Below the pieces are notes generated by a model. That model was not told where the DNA came from. It saw only the letters and a list, made by a program, of their open reading frames with translations, and ran no database searches. From contig NW_005201327.1 of assembly GCF_000372725.1 (NCBI RefSeq), positions 193,484-255,995 on the forward strand: a stretch of DNA of 62,512 bases, read 5' to 3'. Position numbers and translations under genes: made by a program. The stretch is from Emiliania huxleyi CCMP1516. Its lineage: Eukaryota; Haptophyta; Isochrysidales; Noelaerhabdaceae. This document shows positions 19,817 through 30,464 of this stretch, piece by piece; position 1 is the stretch's first letter; every line of letters begins with the position of its first letter.

Positions 19817-22484
19817 ATGCAGCTCTCCATCTTTGTCGCCACCTGGGGCCGCACGGCGATGATCCGCTCCAGGGGCATCGCCAGCTTTCTCGACGAGCTA
19901 TCCGCTCGCGGTTTTGCAGGGGTCGAGGCGACCGCAGAGGAGCTCGGAGCCTCTCTGAAGGAGCGGGTCGAGTACTGCCGCCTCCTCCAAGCGAGAGGGC
20001 TGAGGTTAATATACGCCGCCTACACGAGCTGGCTCGGCTACGAGGGCGCGCACCCGGGATTCACCACGCCGCCGGAGCACCTGGCGGCGCTGGATGCGGA
20101 GCTGGCCAAGGCGGCAGAGCTCGAGGCGGCGGCGCCTGGGACCCTCGCTCACATCAACATCCACGGCGGCTGCGACTCGTTTGACGAGGCGCAGGCGGAC
20201 GAGTACTACAGCGGGGCCCTCCCACGGATCGACGCCTTCCTCGCGACACACGCCCACCTGTCGACCGGCGCCCGCAGCGGCGTCTCGCACGAGTCGCACC
20301 GAGGCCGGCCCCTCTTCCACCCGACGCCGACGCGCCGGCTGCTGGCCAAGCACGGGCGCGACCGGCTGAAGCTGACGCTGGATGTGTCCCACTGGCACGT
20401 CTCTAGCGAGCGGATCGTCGGGTTTGCGCCTACCACCAACAGGCCCGACCCGGAGGCTCTGCCAGTTGTGAGCGTGAGCAGCGTCTCTTCACACCTCTAG
20501 CTGTGAACAGGCCCGACCCGGAGGCTCTGCCAGCTGTGAGCGTGAGCAGCGTCTCTTCACACCTCTAGCTGTGAACAGGCCCGACCCGGAGGCTCTGCCA
20601 GCTGTGAGCGTGAGCAGCGTCTCTTCACACCTCTAGCCGTGAACAGGCCCGACCCCGAGGCGCTCGGCGCGGCGAACGTGGAGTGGGGCGCGGCCGAGGC
20701 CGCGCTGGCGGAGGCGGCGAGGAGGGAGGAGGAGGTTCCTCCCGGTGTGGCGGCAGAGAGGCGCTGGCTGCACGGGGAGGCGTACCTCGCCGTCGAGCAC
20801 GTCCACGCACGCATCGGCAGCGGGCAAAGCGCGCAGACGCCCCCGGGCGAAGACGCGGACTGGAACGCGGTGCGGCGGACCGAGATGTAGCCGCGACGTA
20901 GCCACAAGAGCAGGCAGAACGGTCTGGGTCACGCAGGACAGCCGAGAAGTGCGTCCAGCCGGACTGTCTGCAGCGCGGTGCGCCCAGGCCGAGCAGTCTC
21001 TCTTCCCACGTCAGCGCCGTGAACAGGTGCGCGCGCACGTCGCGATGTGGAGGACGGTCTGGGGCAACCTCTCCGCCTCGGGGGCGAGAGAGGCGATCGT
21101 GACGCCCGAGTACGGGCCTGGCTACTTCACGGGCCAGAGCTGCGTCACCAAGGAGTGGTCCCCCGAGGCGCTGTGGGCGCAGACCCTCGCCGCTTCGGCG
21201 CACCTGCGAGAGGAGTTTGCGGCGTGGGAGGCTGGCCGCCCACCGACCGGCCAGGGGCCCTCGCCCGCCCTCGCGGACCTCCCCGCCCCTCCCCCTCCCC
21301 TCCCCGCACGCGTCTGCACCCTCCCCACCATCGACGTGTCGCGCTTCGTGGCTGGCGGCGCCGCCGAGCGGGCGAGCCTGGCCGAGGAGTGGAAGGTGTC
21401 CGTGACATGTCCGTGACATGTCCGTGACGTGTCCCGTAGGCGAGCCTGGCCGAGGAGTGGGACGCCGCCTTCTCGGGCGTCGGCTTCTGCCAGCTCGTCG
21501 GGTACGAGTCCCTCCTCCCCGCCTCCGCCATCGCCGCGCTGCGCGAGGCAGCGACCGTCTTCTTCGAGACCGAGTCGCGCGAGGTGAAGATGCGCTCGCA
21601 CATCGACGGGCTCCTCGGCTATTTGGCCATCGGCGAGGAGAATGTCGCCGCCACCGTCGGCGCTGCCAACCGGGTGGCGGATAAGGTCGAGGGCCTCAAC
21701 TTCTCGGGCTACGGAAGCGAGCTCAACGGCTCGCGAGGCTGGCGGTCGCGCGACCCGTGCGAGGTGCCTTGGCTCGAGGAGCCCTTCGCGCGCGCGCTGC
21801 CCGAACGGTTACGGCAAGCGGCGGCGGAGTACTGGAAGGCGGCGACGGCGCTGATGCACGTCCTGCTCGAGCTCTCCGCGCTCGCGCTCGGGCTCGAGGC
21901 GAGCCACTTTGGTCCCTACTATGCTGAGCCCGGCTGCACGCTTCGCCTCGCGTACTACCCTCCCGGCCCGGGCGAGGAGGGGCAGCTGCGGTATGGCGAG
22001 CACACCGACTACGAGGGCTTCACCATCCTGCAGCGGCCCGTGGAGGGGGGCGGCGAGGGCAACGGCGGGCTCGAGGTGCAGCACCCGTCCGCTAGGCTGC
22101 TGGCCAGGACGTGTCCACTGACATGTCCACCGACATGTCCGGGTCCGACAGGTGCAAGACCCGCGCACGGGCTCCTGGGCGGGGGTCCCCTCGCTGCCCG
22201 ACACGCTGACCATCAACATCGGCGACCTGATGGCGCGCTGGACGAACGACCGCTGGCGAGCGACGAGGCACCGCGTGCCGGCGCCTACCGCGGGCAGCGC
22301 CGCCGCCGCGTGCGGCCGGTTGAGCTTGGTGTACTTCACCGGCCCCAACCCGAGTATGCCGGTGCATTGCCTGCCGTCAGCCAAGTGCGACTGCGAGAAT
22401 CCGAAGTACCCGTCGATCACGCTCGAGGAGAATGTGCAGGCCAAGTTGCTCGCCGCACAGCGCGGCGCCGCCGACGGCGCGTGA
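19817..22484 (+). CDS. Fusion: xylose-isomerase-like TIM barrel + 2-oxoglutarate/Fe(II) oxygenase
   Basis: Exons 19817-20442, 20647-20869, 21027-21371, 21440-22075 and 22152-22484 stay in phase and give about 720 residues. Residues 1 to about 350 form an AP-endonuclease-2/sugar-phosphate-isomerase barrel: LSIFVATWGRTAMI, LIYAAYTSWLG, AHINIHGGCDSFDEAQADEY, GVSHESHRGRPLFHPTPTRR, LTLDVSHWHVSSERIV, YLAVEHVHARIGSGQSAQTP and TPEYGPGYFTGQ. A Pro-rich linker leads to an isopenicillin-N-synthase-like oxygenase: TLPTIDVSRFV, VGFCQLVGYESLLP, the iron ligands HTD (GEHTDYEGFTILQ) and His (RATRHRVPAP), and the 2-oxoglutarate Arg (RLSLVYFTGPN). The linker and both domain parts share exon 3 in one frame, so the fusion does not depend on a splice guess. 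Substrates are unknown. A coupled isomerisation and oxidation is inference. Donors are GC, GT, GC, GT. Confidence 0.85.
20443..20646 (+). repeat. Intron of three ~67-bp tandem units copying the exon start
   Basis: Each unit reads aggcccgacccggaggctct, then gccagctgtgagcgtgagca and gcgtctcttcacacctctag, and ends gtgaacag. The real next exon begins gcccgaccccgaggcgctc, so each unit carries a copy of the exon start and a usable AG. Confidence 0.85.
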
Positions 22485-22754
22485 GGGCTGGATGCGGGTG
22501 TGGCGGGTCGCGGGTGCACACTATGTACTATAAGTTGTGACGAGACGTATCTCGTTTTACCAGTAGCCACTAGCCAGGCGTCTGGTTATTGTGTACCAGC
22601 TTTGCGGTACGGGGCGTAAAGCCGCACGAATACACTGATTTCGAGCCGTATATTCTCACGGAAAAAACAGACGCGTCTGAGAGCGATGATCTTGTTCAAT
22701 GCCACATTTTTTGCTATGTGCTTTTACTGCTAACGCTCTCGCCGCTCGGTCTCA

Positions 22755-23200
22755 TCAGTCGGGCTTGGCATGCGGCCGGCGGAACTCCATCGCCGAGTCG
22801 ACCAGCGCCCCATGGCGGATGGAGAGCAAGTCGGAGACATAGTACATGCGCGGACACCACGGCCACGCCTCGCCTCGCTTGGGCAGCTCGTCGATCGACC
22901 GCTGAATGTAGCCGGCCCCGAAGTCGAGCAAGTCGTGCCGCTCCATCGCCGGGTCGAGCGGTCGGCGCGCGGGACCTGACCGAGGGTTGGGCGGAGGCAA
23001 CTTGGAGGCAGCTAGGGTGATAGAAGGTACAGAGGTCGGTGTCGTGCAGTCTCTTGCTCAACACATGCACATGCACATGTACATGTACATGTTGTTGTTG
23101 TTGAGCCGCTCGCGTCCATGAAGTTGAGGATGCGGCACACATACTCAGAGACGATGTTGTCCCTCACAGAGCGCGTGGCGTGAAGAGGAGCTCCAGCGGA
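22755..23200 (-). pseudogene. C-terminal remnant of an FAD-dependent monooxygenase
   Basis: Reverse-strand text NIVSEYVCRILNFMDASG (about 23165-23105) and, after a gap with (acatgt)n repeats, HDLLDFGAGYIQRSIDELPK, RGEAWPWCPRMYYVSDLL and SIRHGALVDSAMEFRR (to 22755) match the C-terminal end of flavin/cyclohexanone-type monooxygenases. The FAD and NADP binding folds that should precede are absent upstream (23200-23640), so this is a truncated copy or an exon pair of a rearranged gene. Confidence 0.55.
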
Positions 23201-23229
23201 CTGGAGGCAGGGGCTACCTCGCATATAAG

Positions 23230-23448
23230 ATGGAGCGCAACACAAAGGTCAACCAACTTGGACAGCTGGCGTTCGAGATCTTGCCGAGCATTCTGAACGA
23301 CGGCTATGTTGATTCGCGCGACATTGAGGCGCTCCGCAATCAGAAGGGTGTCGCTGTCGGCGAGTGGAGCGTGGAGCCGCTCCAGCAGCTCCGCGACACG
23401 GGCGCGTGCTCCTACCTCATGGCGCTGCGGGCTCGGCGGCGGCAGTAG
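23230..23448 (+). CDS. Small hypothetical protein
   Basis: The frame MERNTKVNQLGQLAFEILPS, ILNDGYVDSRDIEALRNQ, KGVAVGEWSVEPLQQLRD, ending RARRRQ, has balanced amino-acid use unlike its shadows. It overlaps the weaker reverse frame (23164-23469). No family recognised. Confidence 0.35.
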   Translation: MERNTKVNQLGQLAFEILPSILNDGYVDSRDIEALRNQKGVAVGEWSVEPLQQLRDTGACSYLMALRARRRQ

Positions 23449-23636
23449 AGGGAGGGGCCGAGGGACCATACCCCCCCACCCCTGTCGATGCCTAGTCTTG
23501 GGCGGTCAGGGCCAATTAACCATACCACACCCCGCAAAAAGTTGGAACCCAGACTCGAGTCTTTCGCCGCTCCCGCCTCGGACCTGCCTCACCGCTGCGT
23601 TGCCGGCGTCGCGCGCCCTCCTGGCGGTCCGCATAT

Positions 23637-24877
23637 ATGCTCGAGCGCGTGCAGACGGCCGTGGTCGGCGGCGGCGTCGTGGGTCTCGCCGTCGCTCGTG
23701 CGCTGTCTCGCTCGGGCCGAGAGGTGCTCCTCCTGGAGTCAGAGAGCCTGACCGGCTCGGGCACGTCGTCTCGCAACTCGGAGGTCGTGCACGCCGGCAT
23801 CTACTACACCGCAGGCTCGCTGAAGGCGCGTGCCTGCGTCGAGGGCCGGAGAGCGCTCTACTCCTTCTGCGAGGCGTACGCCGTGCCGTACTCGCGATGC
23901 GGCAAGCTGCTGGTTGCCACCGAGGAGGGAGAGCTCGCCCAGCTGGACGCGGTCGCGGAGAAGGCGCGCGCCAACGGGCTGAGCGGCAGCGGCGAGGCTC
24001 TCGTCCGCCTGACCTCCGCAGAGGCGGCGCGGCTGGAGCCAGAGGTGCGCTGTGTGGGCGCGCTGCACTCGCCCTCGACAGGCATCGTCGACAGCCACGC
24101 CTTGATGACGGCGCTGCTGGCGGATGCAGAGCGGCACGGGGCGACGCTAGCGCTCGGCAGCAGCGTGGTGGGGGGAGAGTGCGGTGGCAGCGATGCCGTG
24201 GCGGGCTGCGGCGCCGGGGGGCGCGTGCTGCTTCGTACAGCCGACGGCACCCAGCTCGCATGTGACGAGGTCGTCAACTGTGCGGGACACGGCGCGCCGC
24301 GACTCGCCGCCGCCTTGGGGGGGATGCCGCGCTCGCACGTGCCGGCGGCTCACTTCGCCAAGGGAACCTACTTCGCCCTGAGTGGACGGCCGAGCCCCTT
24401 CCGCGGCCTCGTCTACCCGCTGCCGCAGCAGGCGGGGCTCGGCGTGCACGCCACCGTCGACCTCGCGGGCCGCTGCCGCTTTGGGCCGGACGTCGAGTGG
24501 ACGAGCAACGCGGAGGACGTGCAGGTGGACCCGACCCGCGCGGCGGCATTCTACGCCGAGGTGCGAAAGTACTGGCCGGATCTGCCCGACGGCGGCCTGG
24601 TGCCAGACTACGCGGGCGTGCGACCAAAGGCGAGAGCTGAAAGCCTGGCTGGCTGTCTGGACTGCTGCGAAGAGGCTGCCTGTTTCACAGCCTCTCGGTG
24701 TGAACACAGGTGAGCGGCCGCGGCGAGCCGTCGGCGGATTTTGTGCTGAGCGGGCCGTCGGAGCACGGCGTGGCGGGCTTGGTCCACCTCTTTGGGATCG
24801 AGTCGCCGGGCCTGACCGCCTCGCTTGCCCTCGCGCGCTTGTGCGTCGAGAGCCTCGACCGAGAGAGTGTGAGATAG
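23637..24877 (+). CDS. L2HGDH: L-2-hydroxyglutarate dehydrogenase (FAD-dependent)
   Basis: The protein starts at Met23637 with the FAD-binding [125 protein letters not shown] and [10 protein letters not shown] follow, as in the L2HGDH/LhgO family that oxidises L-2-hydroxyglutarate to 2-oxoglutarate (usually mitochondrial). The second exon (24710-24877) supplies [20 protein letters not shown] and [18 protein letters not shown] to the stop. Splicing 23637-24629 (RPK, GC donor) to 24710 gives about 386 residues in phase. No clear mitochondrial leader is visible, so an upstream exon is possible. Confidence 0.9.
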
Positions 24878-25795
24878 AGCCGTAAAAGAAGCTCCTTTTC
24901 AGGCTTTGTTTCATGTCGGACAGGCTAGACCTACGGGGTGTGTAGGGTGAGTTGACCAGGGGTTGTGCGCCGGGCCCTCCTGCTCGGCTCCAGCGAGTAG
25001 ACAAGTGTTACCATCAACAGAGGAGAAGGATATGACCTCAGGGCTGATGTGACCAAGCGCTGGTAGCGTGGTTTAACCTCACACCCATGGTCTCACAGTG
25101 TGCCGGCAGTCGCCGAGCAGTGTCGCTCACACAAGCCGCAGCACAAGTGACTGAGGGCCAGTGAGGGCGAGCCCATCGCTGTCACAGCTGTGGCAGCCGC
25201 ACAGTAGGCTGTGTCAACTGTGCAGAGTGTGTGAGCAGCAGAGGAGCTGCTCTCCAGGCTTCTGTCGCAAAGAGCTGCATGCCACCGAAAGCATTGTCGA
25301 GGTTCGCCGAGCGCGGCGCAGGTTGGAGGACACCGTCACCGACGAGCGCGTTGGACTTTTCACTCCGGACAAAGACGGGGACACAGCGGACGGTGCGGGG
25401 TGTGTCCCCGTCATAGCGGCGAGGCGCGGGACCGTCTGTGGCGAAGTGGGTCGCGTCCTCCGATATTGTTCAACCCAGCATCCACACCCTTTAAAAAGTA
25501 ACGTACGTAGAGCTAGAGGGACTTTATTTCCCCGGAAAGAAAAAGAAAACGGAGGCGGACATCCCATTTCCAAACATGAAACAAGGGCTGGGAGGACGAG
25601 GAGGACAGACGTCTTTATTGCCACGCGCCAAACAATCCCGCTCTCATCTCGCGCATCTGCGCACCAATCAGCATCAGCAGCAAGTCCATATCGCCACACG
25701 CGACTTCGGGTCGGCCTCAAAGGGGTCGGTGCCCACGTGCAGCAGGAGGGGTGCGAGAAGCGGGAGCGGCATTCGTTTTGTTGCCAGCCGCGTCC
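24878..25795. other. Intergenic, no clear gene
   Basis: A forward frame (25161-25895) and a reverse frame (25214-25720) overlap. Neither shows domain features, and the forward one runs antisense into the RCC1 gene. The reverse text near 25600-25500 (VLLVLPALVSCLEM) is weakly hydrophobic. I leave it unassigned. Confidence 0.35.
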
Positions 25796-26510
25796 TCATA
25801 CCCCCAAGCGCTCCGGCGCCCACGCCTCGACCCTCTTGGGCAGCAGCTGGTTCGACAGGTCCTCTCCGTGGCCTAGGCAGCCGTGGCCGCCATGACCCCA
25901 GGTGAAGACGGCGCCGTCGGCGGTGCAAGCGATGCAGTGGAATGCTCCAGCCGACACAGCGACGACGCGCTGGCCAGCAAAGGCCTCGACCTTCTTGGGC
26001 TGCCACTGATGCGCCGGGTCGCCGTGGCCCAGCCGGCCCCAGTCTCCATCGCCCCAGCTCCAGACGGCGCCGTCGGCGGTGAGGGCGATGCTGTGGCTGC
26101 CTCCAGCCGACACAGCGACGACGCGCCGCCCGACCAAGGCCTCGATCTTCTTCGGCAGCGGCTGGTCCTGCCGGTCGCCGTGGCCCAACTTGCCAGAGCC
26201 TCCACCACCCCAGCTCCAGACGGCGCCATCGGCAGTGAGCGCGAGGCTGTGGGTCTCTCCAGCCGACGCAACGATCACGCGCCGCCCAGCCAAGGCCTCG
26301 ATCTTCTTCGGCAGCGGCTGACTCTGGTAGTCGCCGTGGCCCAACCGGCCAAAGCCTCCCTGGCCCCAGCTCCAAACGGCGCCATCGGCGGTGAGGGCGA
26401 GGCTGTGGCCGCTCGCACCCGACACAGCGACGACGCCGTGCTCTCCTCGAGCGCCGCCGCCAGCTCCGCCGCCTCCGCCACCGCCAGTGCTGACTCATCC
26501 TCAGTCAGGC
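25796..26510 (-). CDS. RCC1-repeat protein (C-terminal part)
   Basis: Four RCC1 blades are readable: GHSLALTADGAVWSWGQGGF, GRLGHGDYQSQPLPKKIEAL, repeated with small changes, ending in LGHGEDLSNQLLPKRVEAWA. There is no ATG before the first blade. The frame opens with a Gly-rich stretch after a TGA at about 26500, so an upstream exon is needed. The neighbouring ankyrin/U-box frame ends only 35-45 bp upstream on the same strand, and the Ala/Glu text AELAAALEES occurs at both places, so one large gene or a local duplication is possible. The blades and the ending are close to those of 47993-49678. Confidence 0.75.
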
Positions 26511-26544
26511 CGACGGTGGCGGGCGGCGCAAGCGTTGCGCTCTG

Positions 26545-28970
26545 TTAGCATGCGTTCGCCTCTTCCCACTCACGAATCTGCCGGCGCAGCGTGTGGTTGG
26601 GGGCGAGGAAGCTGTGCACGAGCGCCTCGCCCGTCATCGGGCTCGTCGACTTGGTCGCGAGCCAGCGCTCCATCGCCGACCGCTCGTACGAATGCCCGTC
26701 CGCCGCCATCACCGGGTCACTCATGAGCTCGGTCGTGATCGGGCAGATGAAGTCGGCCGGCGGCTCCTCCTCCCTCGGAGCCGGCGCCTCTGCGGCCGAT
26801 GACGGCCCTTGCGCCTCCGCCGCCCGCCTCTCCTCCTCCAGCCTCGCGCTCTCCTCGAGCGCCGCCGCCAGCTCCGCCTCCTCTGCCGCCATCAGCGCCT
26901 CGGCACGAGCGGCGGCATGTCGCATCGCCTCCGCCTCTGCAGCCGCTCTCTCCGCCTCCCTCGCCGCTGCCTCCGCCTCCGCCTCCGCATGCTCCTCGAG
27001 GGCGCGCACGCACTTGGCGAGGCCCTTCGCCTTGGCAAAACACAGCGCCGTGTCTCCAGCCGCCGTGCGCAGCGTCGCGTCGGCGCCCGCCCGCAGCAGG
27101 CGACACACGATGGCGGAGTGGTCGGATATGGAGGCAAACATCAGCGCGGTGCAGCCGCCGCTGTTCTGCAGGTTGATCTCCGCGCCGTGCCGAATCAGCA
27201 AGTCAACCACCCGCTCGTGACCGTTGATGGCGGCGTACATCAGTGCGGTGCCGCCGCCGCTGCTCTGCATGTTGATCTCCGCGCCGTGCCGAATCAGCAG
27301 CTCGACCACCCGCTCGTGACCGTTCTCGGCGGCGTTCATCAGTGCGGAGCCGCCTTTGCTGTCCTGCTGGTTGATATCCGCGCCGTGCCGGAGCAGCAAC
27401 TCGACCACCCGCTCGTGACCGTTGCCGGCGGCGTAAATCAGCGCGGTGCCGCCGTCGCTGCTGTTCTGCAGATTGATCTCCGCGCCGCGCTGCAGCAGCA
27501 ACTCGACCACCCGCTCGTGGTCGTTTCCGGCGGCGATGTGCAGCAACGTGAAGCCCGCACTATCTAACGCGTTCGCCTGCCCGCCGCTGTCAAGCCACGC
27601 CAGCAGCGCCGCCTCTTCGCCTCGCGCAGCCCTACCCCTCTGCGCCGCAGCGCGCGCCGCGCGCCGCGCGCGCCCGCCCGCCGCTCACGCTCTGCCTGCT
27701 CCGCCGCCCGCCCCGCCGCCGCCTCGGCAGCCGCTCGCCACTCTCGCGACCTCTCTGCCTCCTCCCTCGCACGCTGCTCCGCCTGCTCCGCCTTTGCCGC
27801 AAGCCTGGCTTTCCGATCCTCCGCCCTCCGCGCCGCCTCAAACGCCAAGTTCTCTTGCTTCTGCCGCTGCAGCTCCGCCTCGCGCTTGCTGATCACTTTG
27901 CTTGCCATCTTGGCGGCTGCCTCTCGCCGCTGCTGCTGCTTGACCTCGGGTCGGGGCCTGAGAGAGCACAGCCATGCCCACAATCCGACGAGAAGCCGCA
28001 CGAGCAACTGCTGCAAACGCGAGAGCCCGATCGGCGGCTGCGAGTCGCCGACTGCCGGAAGCAACCGAGACCCGCCGTCGAGGACGGCCACGCCGCCGCC
28101 AACGCCGCCGCCGCCGCCCCCTCCTGCGCCGCCCTTCTTCTTGCCCTTCTTCTTCTTCCCCACACCGTCTCCGCCGCTGTTCGCCAACTTCGCCGCCGCC
28201 GCCGCCGACGACGACGCCTGCTCCTCGACGATCAGCTCCGCCTGTTGACACCCACGAGTGTGAAGAGAGGCCATTCACGGCAGCGGCATTCGCTCTCCAG
28301 CAGCCGGCTGCCTGCAGGCTCTCGGCAAGCTTGGCCGCCAGCTCTGCGTCCGCTTTGCTCTGAAGCGTGCGGGCGAGGCGGGCATCCCGCTCCTATGAGG
28401 AGATGTGGGGGAGATATGTCCGGTGCAATGTCAGGGTGTCGTACCGCATTTTACTTAATCTCACACTGCTGAATACAGCTGAATACGTGTCCTCTCGAGT
28501 GCTAGATACGTATTCAGCTTCTACTTTCTCGCTCCGATGCCACCGACTCTGGCTTCTCCGATGATACCGCCTCGGCGCCGCTCGAGCCGGGCACGCCCTT
28601 TGGCGAGAGAGCTGAGTCGTACCCAAGCGCACGCAGATCGGCCCACGTGTCCTCCGGCCGCGCCATCGTCTGCAGCTGCATCATCTCGAGAAAGCCGCGG
28701 CGCGTGAGCCTGCCCTGCCCGTTCGTGGTGAACTCGCCCACCTGCGAGAGCTCCGCCTCGCCGAACTCCTCGCCGCCGTTGCACGTGCGCGCGAAAGACT
28801 GAAGTTCTGCCGTCGACCAGGCGCCGTCCACGTCGGCGTCGAAGCGGCAGAAGACCTCGCCCAGCGCCGCTTCGAGCGGAGGAACGAGCCAGTCGTCCAC
28901 GTCGAAGTGCGACGCCGATTTTTCTTCTTCCAGGAGTAAAATCGCGGCGCGCGTCCTGTCCGAGCCTGAC
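26545..28970 (-). CDS. EF-hand / coiled-coil / ankyrin / U-box protein, probable E3 ubiquitin ligase
   Basis: Reading right to left, an EF-hand exon (about 28960-28535) carries EVFCRFDADVDGAWSTAELQ, GRLTRRGFLEMMQLQTM and DTWADLRALG. After a GA-AG intron (28393-28534) comes ERDARLARTLQSKADAELAA, then a Lys-rich/Gly-rich segment and a coiled coil (REAELQRQKQENLAFEAARR, 27900-27700). Five ankyrin repeats follow (27580-27000; LLHIAAGNDHERVVELLLQR and GGTALMYAAINGHERVVDLL). An Ala/Glu helix leads to a U-box (DFICPITTELMSDPVMAADG, HSYERSAMERWLATKSTSPM) and a stop at 26545. U-boxes recruit E2 enzymes, and ankyrin repeats would pick the substrate. The first exon and the junction near 27640 are not resolved. 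Confidence 0.8.
28393..28534 (-). mobile_element. Introner element A, short copy, as a GA-AG intron
   Basis: On the reverse strand the intron begins gagcgagaaagtagaagctg and ends cctcatag before gagcgggatgcc. The body holds tgaatacgtatctagcactc and gagaggacacgtattcagct, the element A hairpin with A/T changes. The repeat across the intron is gagcg(a/g)ga. Splicing joins ESVAS to ERDARLARTL in frame. Confidence 0.75.
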
Positions 28971-28996
28971 TGTTGTTCATCTTTCTACATACATAC

Positions 28997-29266
28997 ATGG
29001 CGCGCCGGTCGTGGTGTCGAACGCTGGCCCTCCCCCTCTGCTGCTTGTCCGTGCCTCTGCTCCGCCTCCTCCGCGAGAGCTCAATGGCACCCGAGTTCAC
29101 CAACGACGACGGATTCATCACGTGGGCCCGGCGTTCCAAGGAGGTCATCTATCGGGTGCCGCGGGCGCTGCGATGGTTCGTGCTTACTGCCCGGGAATTG
29201 CCAGCTCGCGAGAGCCGAGAGCAGGCGCCCGCCGGCAAGCGGGTCATGACGCTTGACGGCTTGTGA
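28997..29266 (+). CDS. Small protein with N-terminal hydrophobic leader
   Basis: The frame reads MARRSWCRTLALPLCCLSVP, LLRLLRESSMAPEFTNDDGF, ITWARRSKEVIYRVPRALRW and ends MTLDGL. The leader suggests a secreted or single-span membrane protein of about 90 residues. It lies head to head with the EF-hand/U-box gene. No family recognised. Confidence 0.4.
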   Translation: MARRSWCRTLALPLCCLSVPLLRLLRESSMAPEFTNDDGFITWARRSKEVIYRVPRALRWFVLTARELPARESREQAPAGKRVMTLDGL

Positions 29267-29349
29267 GAGTTGTGTCTTCTTTTGGTTTTGATTGATCGTG
29301 TGGTTATAAACGCAGCAGCTGCTTCGCCAGGGCGTTTCTGGCCCCGGCG

Positions 29350-30464
29350 CTACTTGGGCCCATGCGCCGTGTAGCTCGCTCCCTGGTCCAAGCCCTCGCG
29401 GCCGGGCATGTCCGCGCTGTACGACCGCCAGTAGCAAAAGGCGCTCCCGCGAGTCAGCTCCCACGCCGCGTCAAAAGCGGCGCGCACTGGCGGGGGAAGC
29501 TCGGCGGCCTTGGCCATCTCGCACGCCTCGAGGTTCGCCTCCAGCTGGGCGAGCGAGGAGGCGCCGATCAGCAGCCCGTCCGTCTGGGCCAGCGCAGAGT
29601 GGCGCAACAGCCAGCAAAACGTCGCCTGCAGCAGCGGCAAGCCCGCCTCGCCGCAAGCCGCCTCGATGGCGGCTAGCGCCTGCGGGACAGGCTCGCGGAC
29701 GTGTCATGGACGCGTCCCTGTCCAGGCGGCGCGCTCGGTGGCCGCGCGCGCGCGTCAAAGTTGGGCGGCGTGTAGAAGCGGGGCAGGTAGTTTGGATTGT
29801 TCTTGAAGCGGCCCGCGGGCACGTCGCCGCCTCGCTTGTGCGCGCCGCTCAACAGACCCGCCGCGAGCGGGTTGAATGCGACGAAGGAGCAGCCGTGCTC
29901 GCGCAGCAGCGGCAGCAGCTCCAACTCAACCGCGCGGTTGAGAGGGTTGTACAGCCCTTGGTACACGCTCGGCTTGGTCAGCCCGTGCTCGGCGCACAGC
30001 GCAAAGGCGCGCGCAACCTCGGACGCGTGGTAGTTAGACATGCCGACGGCGCACACCCGCCCCTCCTGCACCATCGTGTGCGCCTCGCGCAGCGACTCGA
30101 GGAGCGCCGCCTCCGTGTCGGGCTGGTGAAGGTAGTACTCTGCTAGCGACTCCACGCCAATCGCAGCCAGCGACGCGTCGAGCTGCTTCCGCATGCCCGC
30201 CGCTGTGAGCCCGCCGGGCTGCGATGGCGCCGCCTTGCTGCCGACGAGCAGGTCGGCCGACACGCAGCTGCGGCAGCTGCGTAGGGCACGGCCGAGCATC
30301 GGCTCCGTCTCGCCAGCCGCGTAGATGCGCGCGGTGTCGACGTGCCGCCCGCCTGCGGAAGCAAAGCGCTCGAGGAACTGCAGCGCGACCCTGTCGTCGA
30401 CGGGTGCGCTGGCCTGGTTCCAGGCGAAAGTCATGGTTCCGAGGTACAGGCGAGGGAGGCGCAT
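29350..30464 (-). CDS. Aldo-keto reductase (aflatoxin-aldehyde-reductase type, AKR7)
   Basis: Exon 1 (30464 to 29754 or 29748) starts MRLPRLYLGTMTFAWNQ and shows the catalytic Asp/Tyr region HVDTARIYAAGETEPMLGRA. LLVGSKAAPSQPGGLT (catalytic Lys), ESLAEYYLHQPDTEAALLES, VCAVGMSNYHASEVARAF, YQGLYNPLNRAVELELLPLL and VAFNPLAAGLLSGAHKRG follow. Exon 2 (29679-29350) gives ALAAIEAACGEAGLPLLQAT, DGLLIGASSLAQLEANLEAC and SADMPG to the stop. This family reduces aldehydes with NADPH in the cytosol. The intron has a GC donor and ends gcag|gcgcta, and the GCGC at its start repeats the exon start. Confidence 0.9.
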
